Assembly: GCF_010669225.1 (NCBI RefSeq)
Contig: NZ_CP048627.1
Span: 1 to 64,000 of the forward strand
Direction of reading: 5' to 3'
DNA length: 64,000 nucleotides
Source of the DNA: Megamonas funiformis
GTDB taxonomy: Bacteria; Bacillota; Negativicutes; Selenomonadales; Selenomonadaceae
Shown: positions 53,151 to 61,470 of the stretch, piece by piece
Layout of the letters: each line of letters opens with the position of its first letter
Numbering within the stretch: position 1 is the first letter of the stretch
Program-made: the position numbers and the translations under genes
Notes under the pieces: generated by a model
Databases searched by the model: none
What the model saw: only the letters and a program-made list of their open reading frames with translations
What the model was told of the DNA's origin: nothing

Positions 53151-54177
53151 AGATGTTGAAGCGATTTTTAATCACAATATCAGTATAAGCAAATTTACTG
53201 TCAGGATTTTTATTATCAAATAATTTATAAAATAATAACATAATAGATTGATATCCTTGAGTATAAGCATCTTGTCCAATTAAAAAATTGATTGTACCAT
53301 TTGACAGTAATTGAATATTATCATTAATAAAATCATTAGCAATAATTTTAATATCTTTGATTTTATTTGCTTTTTGTAGTGATTTACAAACCCCCAAAAC
53401 ACCAGATCCTGTAATATATATGCCTTTTAAATTAGGATACTTATCTAAGATTTCATCGGTAATTTTTTCTGCAACCCAATCATCATCATAAGCATATCGA
53501 ATACCAAGATTATTGATTTGAGGATAAGAAATAGAAATTTCTCTGTTAAAGCCATCGGCACGCTGTTGTAGAGAGGGATTTTCTTCATGTCCAGAGATAA
53601 TAATAATTTGACCTTGTCCGTTGGTGATTTCTCCCATCAAACCAGCAGCTGTTTGACCACTTTTTACAGCGTTTTGTCCAATAAAACAAAGACGAGCTGT
53701 ATTTTCTAAATCAGAATTAAAAGTAATAATAGGGATATTATATTCTTGTGAAAATTTATCTATTAGCTTTATTAACAAATTATCTTGAGATGGAGAAAGA
53801 GCGATACCATTAAATTTTTCAGATTTCATTTTTTCCATTATTTGAATGACCTCTGTTGGATTTACTCCATTAATTTTATGGATTTTTACACTAGCTCCAA
53901 AACTTTCAGCTTCTAATTTTGCAGCTTTTAAACCTATTAAAACATCTTTCATAAATGGAGTTTGAGCTAATTGTAAAATAACTCCAATTTTAATATTTTT
54001 TTTAGCCATAGCAAGAGCTCTACCAGCTCTACTAGGTTTATAACCTACATCTTTAGCTATTTTTTTAATACGTTGTTCTACTTCGGGTTTTATACGACCA
54101 CGATTATTAAGAGCTCTATCTACTGTTCCACGTGAAACACCAGCCAAATCTGCAATTTGTTGTAGAGTAATAGCCAT
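53149..54177 (-). CDS. LacI family transcriptional regulator
   Basis: The 342 residues have a LacI helix-turn-helix (TLQQIADLAGVSRGTVDRAL, 4-23), the hinge region KPSRAGRALA and a periplasmic-binding-like sensor domain (KIGVILQLAQTPFMKDVLIG near 64-83) of the ribose/xylose-binding type. It is most likely a repressor of the iolG-iolI-iolH operon it precedes, through the GTTCACGCGAAC site. The DNA encoding the HTH contains a one-mismatch parS sequence. The effector is not known. Confidence 0.92.
   Translation of the reverse strand: MAITLQQIADLAGVSRGTVDRALNNRGRIKPEVEQRIKKIAKDVGYKPSRAGRALAMAKKNIKIGVILQLAQTPFMKDVLIGLKAAKLEAESFGASVKIHKINGVNPTEVIQIMEKMKSEKFNGIALSPSQDNLLIKLIDKFSQEYNIPIITFNSDLENTARLCFIGQNAVKSGQTAAGLMGEITNGQGQIIIISGHEENPSLQQRADGFNREISISYPQINNLGIRYAYDDDWVAEKITDEILDKYPNLKGIYITGSGVLGVCKSLQKANKIKDIKIIANDFINDNIQLLSNGTINFLIGQDAYTQGYQSIMLLFYKLFDNKNPDSKFAYTDIVIKNRFNI
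54124..54139. promoter_or_regulatory. Near-consensus parS (one mismatch)
   Basis: TGTTCCACGTGAAACA differs from the consensus at one position. It lies in codons for GVSRGTV of the LacI helix-turn-helix, so coincidence with coding constraint is possible. Confidence 0.5.
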
Positions 54178-54260
54178 TTACATTCATCCTTTAAAATATC
54201 TTAATGATAATTCATTATAATATTTATATTTTTGGATATCAATAATACATTTAATTAAAA

Positions 54261-54288
54261 AAGAGATAAAGTAAAAACTTTATCTCTT
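54261..54288 (-). terminator. Terminator after cytidylate-kinase-like gene
   Basis: Perfect 12-bp stem AAGAGATAAAGT (54261-54272) with its complement (54277-54288). Confidence 0.85.
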
Positions 54289-54298
54289 AAATCTTATA

Positions 54299-54901
54299 TT
54301 ATTTTTGTTGAAGTTTAATATATTCAATGATTAAGTCAGCAGCTTTTTCTAAAGAAATGTTACTAACATTTATCATTAAATCATAGTTTTGTGCTTCTCC
54401 CCAAGTTTGACCAGTATAGTAAGCATAATATCTTTTACGATTTTTGTCTTCTTTATCTAATTGTTCTAATGTATTATTTCCATAATGATCTTTAGCTCTA
54501 TTTTGTCTAAAATCATCATCAGCATAGATAAAGAAGGAAAAAGTATTTGGATAATCTTTTAAAATATAATCAGAACATCTACCTAAGAATACAGCACTTC
54601 CTTTTTGTGCTAATTTTAAAATGGCGATAGATTGCTCTTTAAACATTTTGTTGTAAAAGGGAATACTTTCAAAAGAATAATCTCCTAAAGAACCAGGCAT
54701 TGAATAGGAAGTAGTAATTAAGTCTTCCATAACTTCATTTGATATAGGTTCTGTGGAATTATGGAATCTTTCAGCAGCTAAATGTACGATTTTACGATCA
54801 TAACAGTTAATACCTAATTTTTTAGCTACAATATTAGCTACTTCTTTGCCACCACTACCATATTGTCTAGTTATTGTAATATACGTATTATCTTTTAGCA
54901 T
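54299..54901 (-). CDS. Cytidylate kinase-like family protein
   Basis: P-loop nucleotide kinase relative of 200 residues. The N-terminus ITITRQYGSGGKEVANIVAKKL (about 8-29) holds an atypical glycine-rich phosphate loop as in the cytidylate-kinase-like family, and VFLGRCSDYIL near 105-115 matches its conserved RG/RC region. These proteins are common in gut Firmicutes near carrier genes, but their substrate is unproven. It starts 28 bp after a GPH symporter gene and is probably cotranscribed with it. A true housekeeping Cmk would be longer. Confidence 0.82.
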   Translation of the reverse strand: MLKDNTYITITRQYGSGGKEVANIVAKKLGINCYDRKIVHLAAERFHNSTEPISNEVMEDLITTSYSMPGSLGDYSFESIPFYNKMFKEQSIAILKLAQKGSAVFLGRCSDYILKDYPNTFSFFIYADDDFRQNRAKDHYGNNTLEQLDKEDKNRKRYYAYYTGQTWGEAQNYDLMINVSNISLEKAADLIIEYIKLQQK

Positions 54902-54929
54902 TGTAAAATCAATCCTTTCAAATGAATGA

Positions 54930-56309
54930 TTATAATTTGCCTTCAGCTTCGCGTTTAGCTAAATCTTTCATAATTTGAGGATATATTTTATCTAAGTTGT
55001 AAGCTAATAAAACAATTATAAGAACAATCCATACTAAGATTGGTCCATACATATAAAGACTAACAATCATATCAATAGCACTTTGAGGTTGAGTGATGAG
55101 GCCACTAGCAGAAGAAACATATCCAGCATAAGATAATAAGCCAGTTAAAGCTGCACTAGTAACACCAGAACCGATTTTTGTACCTACAGAGCCACCAGAG
55201 AAAATAAGACCTTCTTGGCGAACATGGAATTTCCATTGACTATATTCAATACAATCACCAAAGAAACCAAAAATAACGGAGCAAAGTGGAGCAAAGAAAA
55301 TACCACGAATGACGCAACTAGCTACTACCCAGTTGAAATCCATTGGATTGATTAGATATATTAAATGACCAATTAAGGCTAAAATGATACCAACTAAAGA
55401 CATATTGCGTTTGCCATATTTTCTTAGTAATGTAGGACAAACTAAGAGAATGACAGCAATCATAACAATAGTTTCTACTAAATAAAGTAAGCCATATAAG
55501 GAATCATCAAAAAAGATATATTTACAATAATAAGGTAAAATGATACCGGTGATACAAGCAATAACATTTTGCATTGTCCAAATAGTCATTGCAATCCAGA
55601 AATATTTATTTAGAGCTAAGAAGCGTAATGCTTGTCTAGCTGGAATTTTTTCAGTTTTTTGTGTTTTTTCAAGAACAACTGTTTCTTTACATTTATAGAA
55701 GCAAATAAGTAACAATAAAAGAGCTAAAACAGCCCAGATAGACATAACTTTTACCCAAGCAAGCTGGTTATCACCGAATACTTTAATAAGTGGTAAAGTA
55801 GCAGATACTGCTAAAATTTTACCAAAAGGAGATAAAGCCATTCTAAAGATACTGAGCATATCACGTTCTTTAGAGATACGAGTCATCATTGCAGATAAAC
55901 TACCATAAGGTAAGTTTAAAGCTGTATAACAAACTGTAGTACATAAATTATATGTTACGAAAATATATGCAAATTGAAGTGCAGATGTAGTTTGAGGTAC
56001 TGTATAAATTAATACAATGGAGATTGCAAATGGTAAGCTAGTCCATAAAATCCAAGGTCTAGATTTACCCCATTTGGAATTAGTTTTTTCTACTAAAAAA
56101 CCCATGATAACATCAGATACACCATCAAAACATCTGGATAGAAGCATTACTAACCCAACAACGCTAGCATCAATACCAGCATAGTCAGTATAGAAAAAAG
56201 TGAGGATACTCATTGCACCCCAAACGACGTTTTGAGCTGTATCACCTAAACCATATGCTACACGGGTTGTCCAAGATAATTTTCCACTAGAAGCCTGTGC
56301 ATTATTCAT
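54930..56309 (-). CDS. GPH family sugar:cation symporter
   Basis: Twelve-helix carrier of the glycoside-pentoside-hexuronide family, 459 residues. The N-terminal AYGLGDTAQNVVWGAMSILTFFYTDYAG (18-45) and DGVSDVIMGFLVEKTNSKWGKSRPWILW near 63-90 are diagnostic. The C-terminal FGDCIEYSQWK near 347-357 is also typical. Members import sugars or uronates with Na+ or H+. Its location between LacI and the distal iolG-like gene suggests inositol or an inositol derivative as cargo, but this is inferred. Confidence 0.9.
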   Translation of the reverse strand: MNNAQASSGKLSWTTRVAYGLGDTAQNVVWGAMSILTFFYTDYAGIDASVVGLVMLLSRCFDGVSDVIMGFLVEKTNSKWGKSRPWILWTSLPFAISIVLIYTVPQTTSALQFAYIFVTYNLCTTVCYTALNLPYGSLSAMMTRISKERDMLSIFRMALSPFGKILAVSATLPLIKVFGDNQLAWVKVMSIWAVLALLLLLICFYKCKETVVLEKTQKTEKIPARQALRFLALNKYFWIAMTIWTMQNVIACITGIILPYYCKYIFFDDSLYGLLYLVETIVMIAVILLVCPTLLRKYGKRNMSLVGIILALIGHLIYLINPMDFNWVVASCVIRGIFFAPLCSVIFGFFGDCIEYSQWKFHVRQEGLIFSGGSVGTKIGSGVTSAALTGLLSYAGYVSSASGLITQPQSAIDMIVSLYMYGPILVWIVLIIVLLAYNLDKIYPQIMKDLAKREAEGKL

Positions 56310-56399
56310 AAATATACTCCTCTCAATAAAATAAGAAAATTAATAAAAATTAAAATATAAAATAAATTCTATATAATAATATTTACTATAAGTATATAT

Positions 56400-56431
56400 A
56401 ATTAGCAAGGATAAATTTATCCTTGCTAATT
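56400..56431 (-). terminator. Hairpin after distal iolG-like gene
   Basis: A perfect 32-bp palindrome (16 + 16) directly past the stop. The minus-strand U tract is poor, so termination is plausible but not certain. Confidence 0.6.
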
Positions 56432-56447
56432 ATTTTATATTAAAGAT

Positions 56448-57473
56448 TTATAGATTATATTCATCAGCAATTTCTTTAATAGTTACAGGACGACCTTCTT
56501 GTACAGATTTTTTAGCAGCAAGACCAATTAAAACTGGTTGTAAGCCATCATTAGCATTAACTTCTGTTTCAGTGTCATTTTCAATAGCATCAACAAAAGA
56601 TTTAACTTCATGAGCATATGCCATCATATAACGTTCTAAGAAGAAATACATAGGTTTTTCAGCTACAACACCTTCTTCGCCACTAAATACTGCATTAGAA
56701 TTAGAGTCGTTGGAGATTGCAATAGCACCTTTAGTTCCAAAAACTTCAGCACGTTGGTCATAACCATAAACTGCTTTACGACAATTATCAATAACAGCAG
56801 TAGCACCATTTGCTAGTTTTAAAGTGATAACAGCAGTATCAATATCACCAGCTTCGCCAATTGCAGGATCAACTGTAACAGAACCTACAGCAAATACTTC
56901 AGTAACTTCACTTCCGGAAAGATAACGAACCATATCAAAATCATGAATAGTCATATCAAGGAAAATACCACCAGAAACTTTAACGTATTCAATAGGTGGA
57001 GCTTCTGGGTCACGAGATGTTACTTTTATAATTTGTTGTTTACCAATTTTGCCAGAAGCTACAGCTTCTTTAATTGCACGGAAATTATGGTCAAAACGAC
57101 GATTGAAACCAACTTGATATTTAAGACCAGATGCATTAACAACATCAAGAACTTCTTTGATTTTATTAACATCATGGTCAATAGGTTTTTCACAGAAAAC
57201 ATGTTTACCAGCTTGAATAGCTTCTATAGAAAGAGGAGAATGCATATCAGTAGAAGCACAAATGAGAACAGCTTGAATATCTTTATCAGCCAATATTTTT
57301 TTATAATCTGTATAAGTTTCAGTAATGCCAAGAGCGTTTGCCCACGCTATAGTGTTATCGTTTAAAAATGGGTCAGCTATTGCTTTTACTTTTGCGTTAG
57401 GAACAAATTTAGAAATACTTTCACCATGAACACGACCGATACGTCCAGCACCAATAATACCAATATTAATCAT
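56448..57473 (-). CDS. Inositol dehydrogenase family protein (second IolG-like)
   Basis: Gfo/Idh/MocA oxidoreductase of 341 residues, with the Rossmann motif GIIGAGRIGRVHGE (4-17), CEKPIDHDV near 93-101 (catalytic Lys) and DMTIHDFDMVRYLSGSE near 166-182. This resembles Bacillus IolG more than the other paralogue at 51931 does, notably in GAGRIGRVH. It probably oxidises myo-, scyllo- or chiro-inositol. The ATG at 57473 has AAAGGTGG 8 bp upstream. Tandem 11-bp repeats of IolR-operator type lie about 300 bp upstream. Confidence 0.9.
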   Translation of the reverse strand: MINIGIIGAGRIGRVHGESISKFVPNAKVKAIADPFLNDNTIAWANALGITETYTDYKKILADKDIQAVLICASTDMHSPLSIEAIQAGKHVFCEKPIDHDVNKIKEVLDVVNASGLKYQVGFNRRFDHNFRAIKEAVASGKIGKQQIIKVTSRDPEAPPIEYVKVSGGIFLDMTIHDFDMVRYLSGSEVTEVFAVGSVTVDPAIGEAGDIDTAVITLKLANGATAVIDNCRKAVYGYDQRAEVFGTKGAIAISNDSNSNAVFSGEEGVVAEKPMYFFLERYMMAYAHEVKSFVDAIENDTETEVNANDGLQPVLIGLAAKKSVQEGRPVTIKEIADEYNL

Positions 57474-57817
57474 TAAAAAAACCACCTTTGAATAATTTAT
57501 GTTCAACTTTTGAGTTATTTATGTGTATCTTATATATATAATTTTAACTGTTTTTATAAAAAAATATCTATAATATATTGTTTTTTATAATATTAGCAAT
57601 ATATTATAGATACTTAATTATTAATATATATGCGATTGCTATATAAAAAAATGAATTTAAAAACTATAAAATCTTGCTTTTATCAGAAAACTTAAAACTT
57701 TAATATCATTTAGATAAAATAAAAATGCAAATAAAAATATATTTATTTTGTATATAAACATAGTCAATTTAATCAAGAAATAATCAAAAAATAATCATGT
57801 GAATTTTAATCATTTTA
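57474..57817 (-). promoter_or_regulatory. Distal iolG control region with 11-bp direct repeats
   Basis: A 344-bp AT-rich gap. On the minus strand TTGACT (57767-57762) could be a -35, with TAAATA 16 bp on. Just upstream, TAATC units start at 57770, 57781 and 57792 (plus strand), exact 11-bp steps; the first two (TAATCAAGAAA, TAATCAAAAAA) fit WRAYCAADARD fully. Two more TAATC copies occur at 57807 and 57819, out of phase. The same motif precedes the aldolase operon. Confidence 0.62.
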
Positions 57818-58735
57818 CTAATCAATAACTGGTATCCAATTTTTATCTTTATAAGCAGCAAAACAAAGTTCAATTTGTTCTTTTGTATTTTTACCTAGAG
57901 ATAGATTAGGGAGATTATCTAGCGTGAAATAAGCACTATCACTTGTTTCTATATTTTGATTGAATTTGCCGGAGATGACTTCACAGAGCATGAAGATTTT
58001 AGTTATGCCATAAGCGTATAATGGCACATTGTGGCGATTTCTATCATGTATTGCAATTAATCTAGTAGGAATGACATCAAGACCAGCTTCTTCTTTAGCT
58101 TCTTTGATGAGATTATCGCAGATGGATTGGTTGACATCTACCCAGCCCCCAGGGAGAGACCAACGACCATCACGTTCTTTGACGAGCAGGATTTTATCAT
58201 CTTTGAAGATAACAGAACGTGTATCTAATTTGGGTGTTTGATAGCCAGTTTCATTGCAAAATAGAGTTTTTACTTTTTCTACAGGTAAATCTACATATTC
58301 GCTCATGATTTCAGCAGCCATTTCGCTAAGTCTAGTGAAACGTTCATAATCAAAATCATCTTTAGTATAAGCAAGACCAGCTTGAGCGATAAATTGCATT
58401 TCCATAGCAGTTGTAAGCCATTTATGATTGATATATGGTTTTTCAATCATAGTTAATGTATTTAAAATATCATAGGGTTGACGGAAATAATATTTTGCTT
58501 GAATATGTTTAAAATCATGGCAACACCATGTAGCAAGGGCAAAATCTATATTTAATTCTTGGGATAAATCGCTATCTTGGGCATTGATACCAATGAATAA
58601 AGCATTATCTTTATCTGTAAAATCTGTTTTAGTTTCTACAAATGATATGGAAATATTTTTCTGTTCTAAAAGGGAAATTATTTGCTTGAATTCATTATTT
58701 TGTAAGCTTTTATTGATAAATAGTTTCTTATACAT
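57818..58735 (-). CDS. Nudix hydrolase with HAD-like N-terminal remnant
   Basis: Residues about 170-300 form a Nudix domain with box GGWVDVNQSICDNLIKEA followed by KEEAG; the usual Glu after G-x5 is Gln here. Residues about 103-160 look like the helical N-terminal domain (Nudix_N type) of nucleoside-diphosphate-X hydrolases. The first ~100 residues (ALFIGINAQDSDLSQELNI, then YYFRQPYDIL) resemble only the C-terminal third of a HAD phosphatase of the phosphoglycolate type, without its nucleophile Asp motif. The length of 305 therefore suggests a fusion. The substrate is unknown. Confidence 0.82.
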   Translation of the reverse strand: MYKKLFINKSLQNNEFKQIISLLEQKNISISFVETKTDFTDKDNALFIGINAQDSDLSQELNIDFALATWCCHDFKHIQAKYYFRQPYDILNTLTMIEKPYINHKWLTTAMEMQFIAQAGLAYTKDDFDYERFTRLSEMAAEIMSEYVDLPVEKVKTLFCNETGYQTPKLDTRSVIFKDDKILLVKERDGRWSLPGGWVDVNQSICDNLIKEAKEEAGLDVIPTRLIAIHDRNRHNVPLYAYGITKIFMLCEVISGKFNQNIETSDSAYFTLDNLPNLSLGKNTKEQIELCFAAYKDKNWIPVID

Positions 58736-58860
58736 AAAATCACATCCGTAGTTTTATTTGTTCTTGGCTTATTAGCTTATTATATTTAAAGCGAGGAACT
58801 GTTTATTTTTATTATATCTATTTTTATTTGAAAAAGTAGTTATTTTGATTAAATTTATTA

Positions 58861-58911
58861 TTGAAAACTATTATCAATTATTATATAATACACTTATGAT
58901 AATGATTATCA
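58861..58911 (+). promoter_or_regulatory. Promoter with Fur box
   Basis: TTGAAA (58861-58866), 17-bp spacer, TATAAT (58884-58889). A perfect 7-1-7 Fur box TGATAATGATTATCA (58897-58911) lies at the expected start point. A further ATTATCAAT half-site is in the spacer (58870-58878). Repression by Fur under iron sufficiency is predicted. Confidence 0.85.
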
Positions 58912-58929
58912 ATTTAAAGAGGTGAAAAA

Positions 58930-59499
58930 ATGAGAGTATGTGATAATGTAGAAACTATGTTGGCTTTTCATGGCGCTCCAACATTAGAAGGTATAAAGCC
59001 AGGTAGTTTGATTTCATTTAATAAACAACGTATAAAAAATTGTCATTTGATATTAAAGCGATATAAGAAATGCATGGAATGTAAAGGCATAAGATTTTTT
59101 ATAATATCAGAAACAGATAATTGGTTGTTACTCTTTATTTATCGCCAAAATGCTTTAAATCAGGTAATTCAAGAGAATAAAGTTCAAGAGTTTTTGAGTT
59201 TTTATGGTTATGTGAATTTTAAAAATCTAAATCAATGCTTAAATTATTTAAAGACTCGCATGAGCTTGCAAAAAGGCTTTCCTCATGAGATTGGCATATT
59301 TTTAGGCTATCCGCTAGAAGATGTAAAAGGTTTTATTGAAAATAGCGGACGTCATTTCAAAATCTGTGGTCAATGGAAAGTATATTCAGATACAAAACGA
59401 GCTGAAAAATTATTTGCAAAATACGCAGAATGCTCAGACCGTTTTTGTGCTTGTTTATCACAAGGGCAATCAATAGAAGATTTAGTAAAAGCTGTTTAA
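58930..59499 (+). CDS. DUF3793 family protein
   Basis: A 189-residue cytoplasmic protein of the DUF3793 family, recognised by its opening (MLAFHGAPTLEGIKPGSLISF), the central LLFIYRQNALNQVI, and HEIGIFLGYPLEDVKGFIE near 118-136. It contains Cys residues but no known cofactor motif. The function is unknown. Members are repeatedly found beside flavodoxin genes, as here, under a Fur box, so a role in iron economy is likely. AGAGGTG precedes the ATG. A flavodoxin gene follows after 23 bp. Confidence 0.85.
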   Translation: MRVCDNVETMLAFHGAPTLEGIKPGSLISFNKQRIKNCHLILKRYKKCMECKGIRFFIISETDNWLLLFIYRQNALNQVIQENKVQEFLSFYGYVNFKNLNQCLNYLKTRMSLQKGFPHEIGIFLGYPLEDVKGFIENSGRHFKICGQWKVYSDTKRAEKLFAKYAECSDRFCACLSQGQSIEDLVKAV

Positions 59500-59522
59500 G
59501 TTAAACTTTAGGAGGTTTTTTG

Positions 59523-59954
59523 ATGAATAAAATAGCGATTATTTATTGGAGTGGTTCTGGTAATACAGAAGCAATGGCAAATGCAATTAAAACAGGTGTA
59601 GATGGTGCAGGAGTGCCTTGCGATTTATATTTTGTAAGTGATTTTGATGTAGCTTCAATAAATGATTATGATGGGCTTATTTTAGGCTGTCCTGCTATGG
59701 GTGCAGAAGTTTTGGAAGAATGTGAATTTCAGCCAGTTTTTGATGAAATGATAAATTCTTTAAATGGTAAATCCGTAGCTTTATTTGGCTCTTATGGTTG
59801 GGGCAGTGGCGAATGGATGACGACTTGGGAAGAGCAAGTTAAAGAAGCTGGTGCTGATTTATTTGAAAATGGCTTAATCATCAATGAAACACCAGATGAA
59901 GATGGCTTAAATACTTGTGAAGATTTTGGCAAACGTTTTGCTGTAAGTAAATAA
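59523..59954 (+). CDS. Flavodoxin
   Basis: Short-chain flavodoxin of 143 residues, an FMN electron carrier that can replace ferredoxin when iron is scarce. The FMN phosphate loop is YWSGSGNTEAMA (8-19). The isoalloxazine loops are CPAMGAEVLEECEF near 57-70 and FGSYGWGSGEWM near 88-99. The ATG at 59523 has AGGAGG 7 bp upstream. It shares the Fur-controlled transcript with the DUF3793 gene, which supports an iron-starvation role. Confidence 0.95.
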   Translation: MNKIAIIYWSGSGNTEAMANAIKTGVDGAGVPCDLYFVSDFDVASINDYDGLILGCPAMGAEVLEECEFQPVFDEMINSLNGKSVALFGSYGWGSGEWMTTWEEQVKEAGADLFENGLIINETPDEDGLNTCEDFGKRFAVSK

Positions 59955-59967
59955 ATATGTTTTAATT

Positions 59968-59996
59968 AATCCTTAGCGAAAGCTAGGGATTTTTTA
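59968..59996 (+). terminator. Terminator after flavodoxin
   Basis: Stem AATCCTTAGC (59968-59977) with GCTAGGGATT (59982-59991), a GAAA tetraloop and a T tract. Confidence 0.9.
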
Positions 59997-60101
59997 TTGA
60001 CTTGAAGTGTACTTTAAGTTGTAAAATAACTATGTATGTAGAAAACTATATTTATATTATGGTATTATATGGTATAAATAATATACATAGGAGAGGTAGT
60101 C

Positions 60102-61229
60102 ATGGAAAAAGCTAAAGTTTATTTTACTGATATGCGTGCATATCCAGGTAAAGAAAATCTATTACAAAAACTTGAACGTTTAATGGTTAAAGCTGGTATT
60201 GATAAAATTGATTTTAAAAATAAATTTGTAGCCATTAAAATTCATTTTGGTGAACCAGGAAATCTAGCATATCTTCGTCCAAATTATGCTAAAGTTGTAG
60301 CTGATGTAGTAAAAGCTCGCGGTGGTAAACCGTTTTTAACAGATTGCAATACTTTATATGTAGGTCGTAGAAAAAACGCTATAGAACATATGGACGCAGC
60401 TTATGAAAACGGATATAATCCATTCACTACAGGTTGTCAGGTAATTATTGCAGATGGTTTAAAAGGTACAGATGAAGCTTATGTTCCAGTGCCAAATGGT
60501 GAATATGTAAAAGAAGCTAAAGTTGGTCAAGCTTTAATGGATGCAGATATCATCATTGATTTATCTCATTTTAAAGGTCACGAAATGACTGGTTTTGGTG
60601 GAGCAATTAAAAATATTGGCATGGGCGGTGGCTCTCGTGCTGGTAAAATGGAAATGCATTGTGATGGAAAACCAAGCGTAGATACAGATAAATGTGTAGG
60701 CTGTGGCGCTTGTAGCAGAATTTGTGCTCATGGTGCACCAATTATCACAGATAGAAAATGTTATATTGACCCAGATAAATGTTTAGGTTGCGGTCGTTGT
60801 ATCGGTGCTTGTCATTTTGATGCTATTAAACCTACAAATTGGAATGCTGAAGATTTATTAAATAGACGTATGGCAGAATATGCTTATGCTATTTTAAATG
60901 GTAGACCACATTTCCATATCAATATCATTACAGATGTTTCTCCAAACTGTGATTGCCATGGTGAAAATGATATGCCAATTGTACCAAATCTTGGTATGGT
61001 AGCTTCTTTTGACCCAGTAGCAGTTGACCAAGCTAGTGCAGATCTTGTAAATGAAGCTCCTGTAATTGCAGGTTCAGAACTTGCTGATAATATTTTAAAA
61101 GATAGTGTTGAAGCAGCAAAACATGATCATTTCCATAATACACATCCAAATACAAATTGGCATGTATGTCTTGAACATGCTGAAAAAATTGGACTTGGTA
61201 CTTGTGAATATGAATTAGTTAAAATTTAA
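60102..61229 (+). CDS. DUF362 protein with two 4Fe-4S clusters
   Basis: A 375-residue protein of the DUF362 family. The N-terminal ~190 residues carry KIHFGEPGN near 46-54, FLTDCNTLYVGRR near 78-90 and HFKGHEMTGFGGAIKNIGMG near 154-173. A two-cluster ferredoxin insert follows (CVGCGACSRIC near 197-207 and CLGCGRCIGAC near 226-236), then a C-terminal part with SFDPVAVDQASADL. These proteins are widespread in anaerobes. They probably transfer electrons, but the reaction is unproven. It is a single gene with its own terminator. Confidence 0.9.
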   Translation: MEKAKVYFTDMRAYPGKENLLQKLERLMVKAGIDKIDFKNKFVAIKIHFGEPGNLAYLRPNYAKVVADVVKARGGKPFLTDCNTLYVGRRKNAIEHMDAAYENGYNPFTTGCQVIIADGLKGTDEAYVPVPNGEYVKEAKVGQALMDADIIIDLSHFKGHEMTGFGGAIKNIGMGGGSRAGKMEMHCDGKPSVDTDKCVGCGACSRICAHGAPIITDRKCYIDPDKCLGCGRCIGACHFDAIKPTNWNAEDLLNRRMAEYAYAILNGRPHFHINIITDVSPNCDCHGENDMPIVPNLGMVASFDPVAVDQASADLVNEAPVIAGSELADNILKDSVEAAKHDHFHNTHPNTNWHVCLEHAEKIGLGTCEYELVKI

Positions 61230-61241
61230 GTTAGAAATAAG

Positions 61242-61277
61242 AAAACAGCACTAAATTTTAATAGTGCTGTTTTTTTA
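61242..61277 (+). terminator. Terminator after DUF362 gene
   Basis: Twelve-bp stem AAAACAGCACTA (61242-61253) with TAGTGCTGTTTT (61262-61273), then T residues. Confidence 0.92.
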
Positions 61278-61470
61278 TATTTTTTTATCTATCTTTAATT
61301 TAATAAGAAAATTATTATTAAATTTATATGATTAAATAATAATATAGTTAATAAATTTAAACTATAAATATATAGATTTTAATTATTATAAACTATTGAA
61401 AAATTTTTTGTTTAGTTTTAAAATAATTAAATAGTTAATTAACAATATAATATAAGAAAGGAAAATTTAC

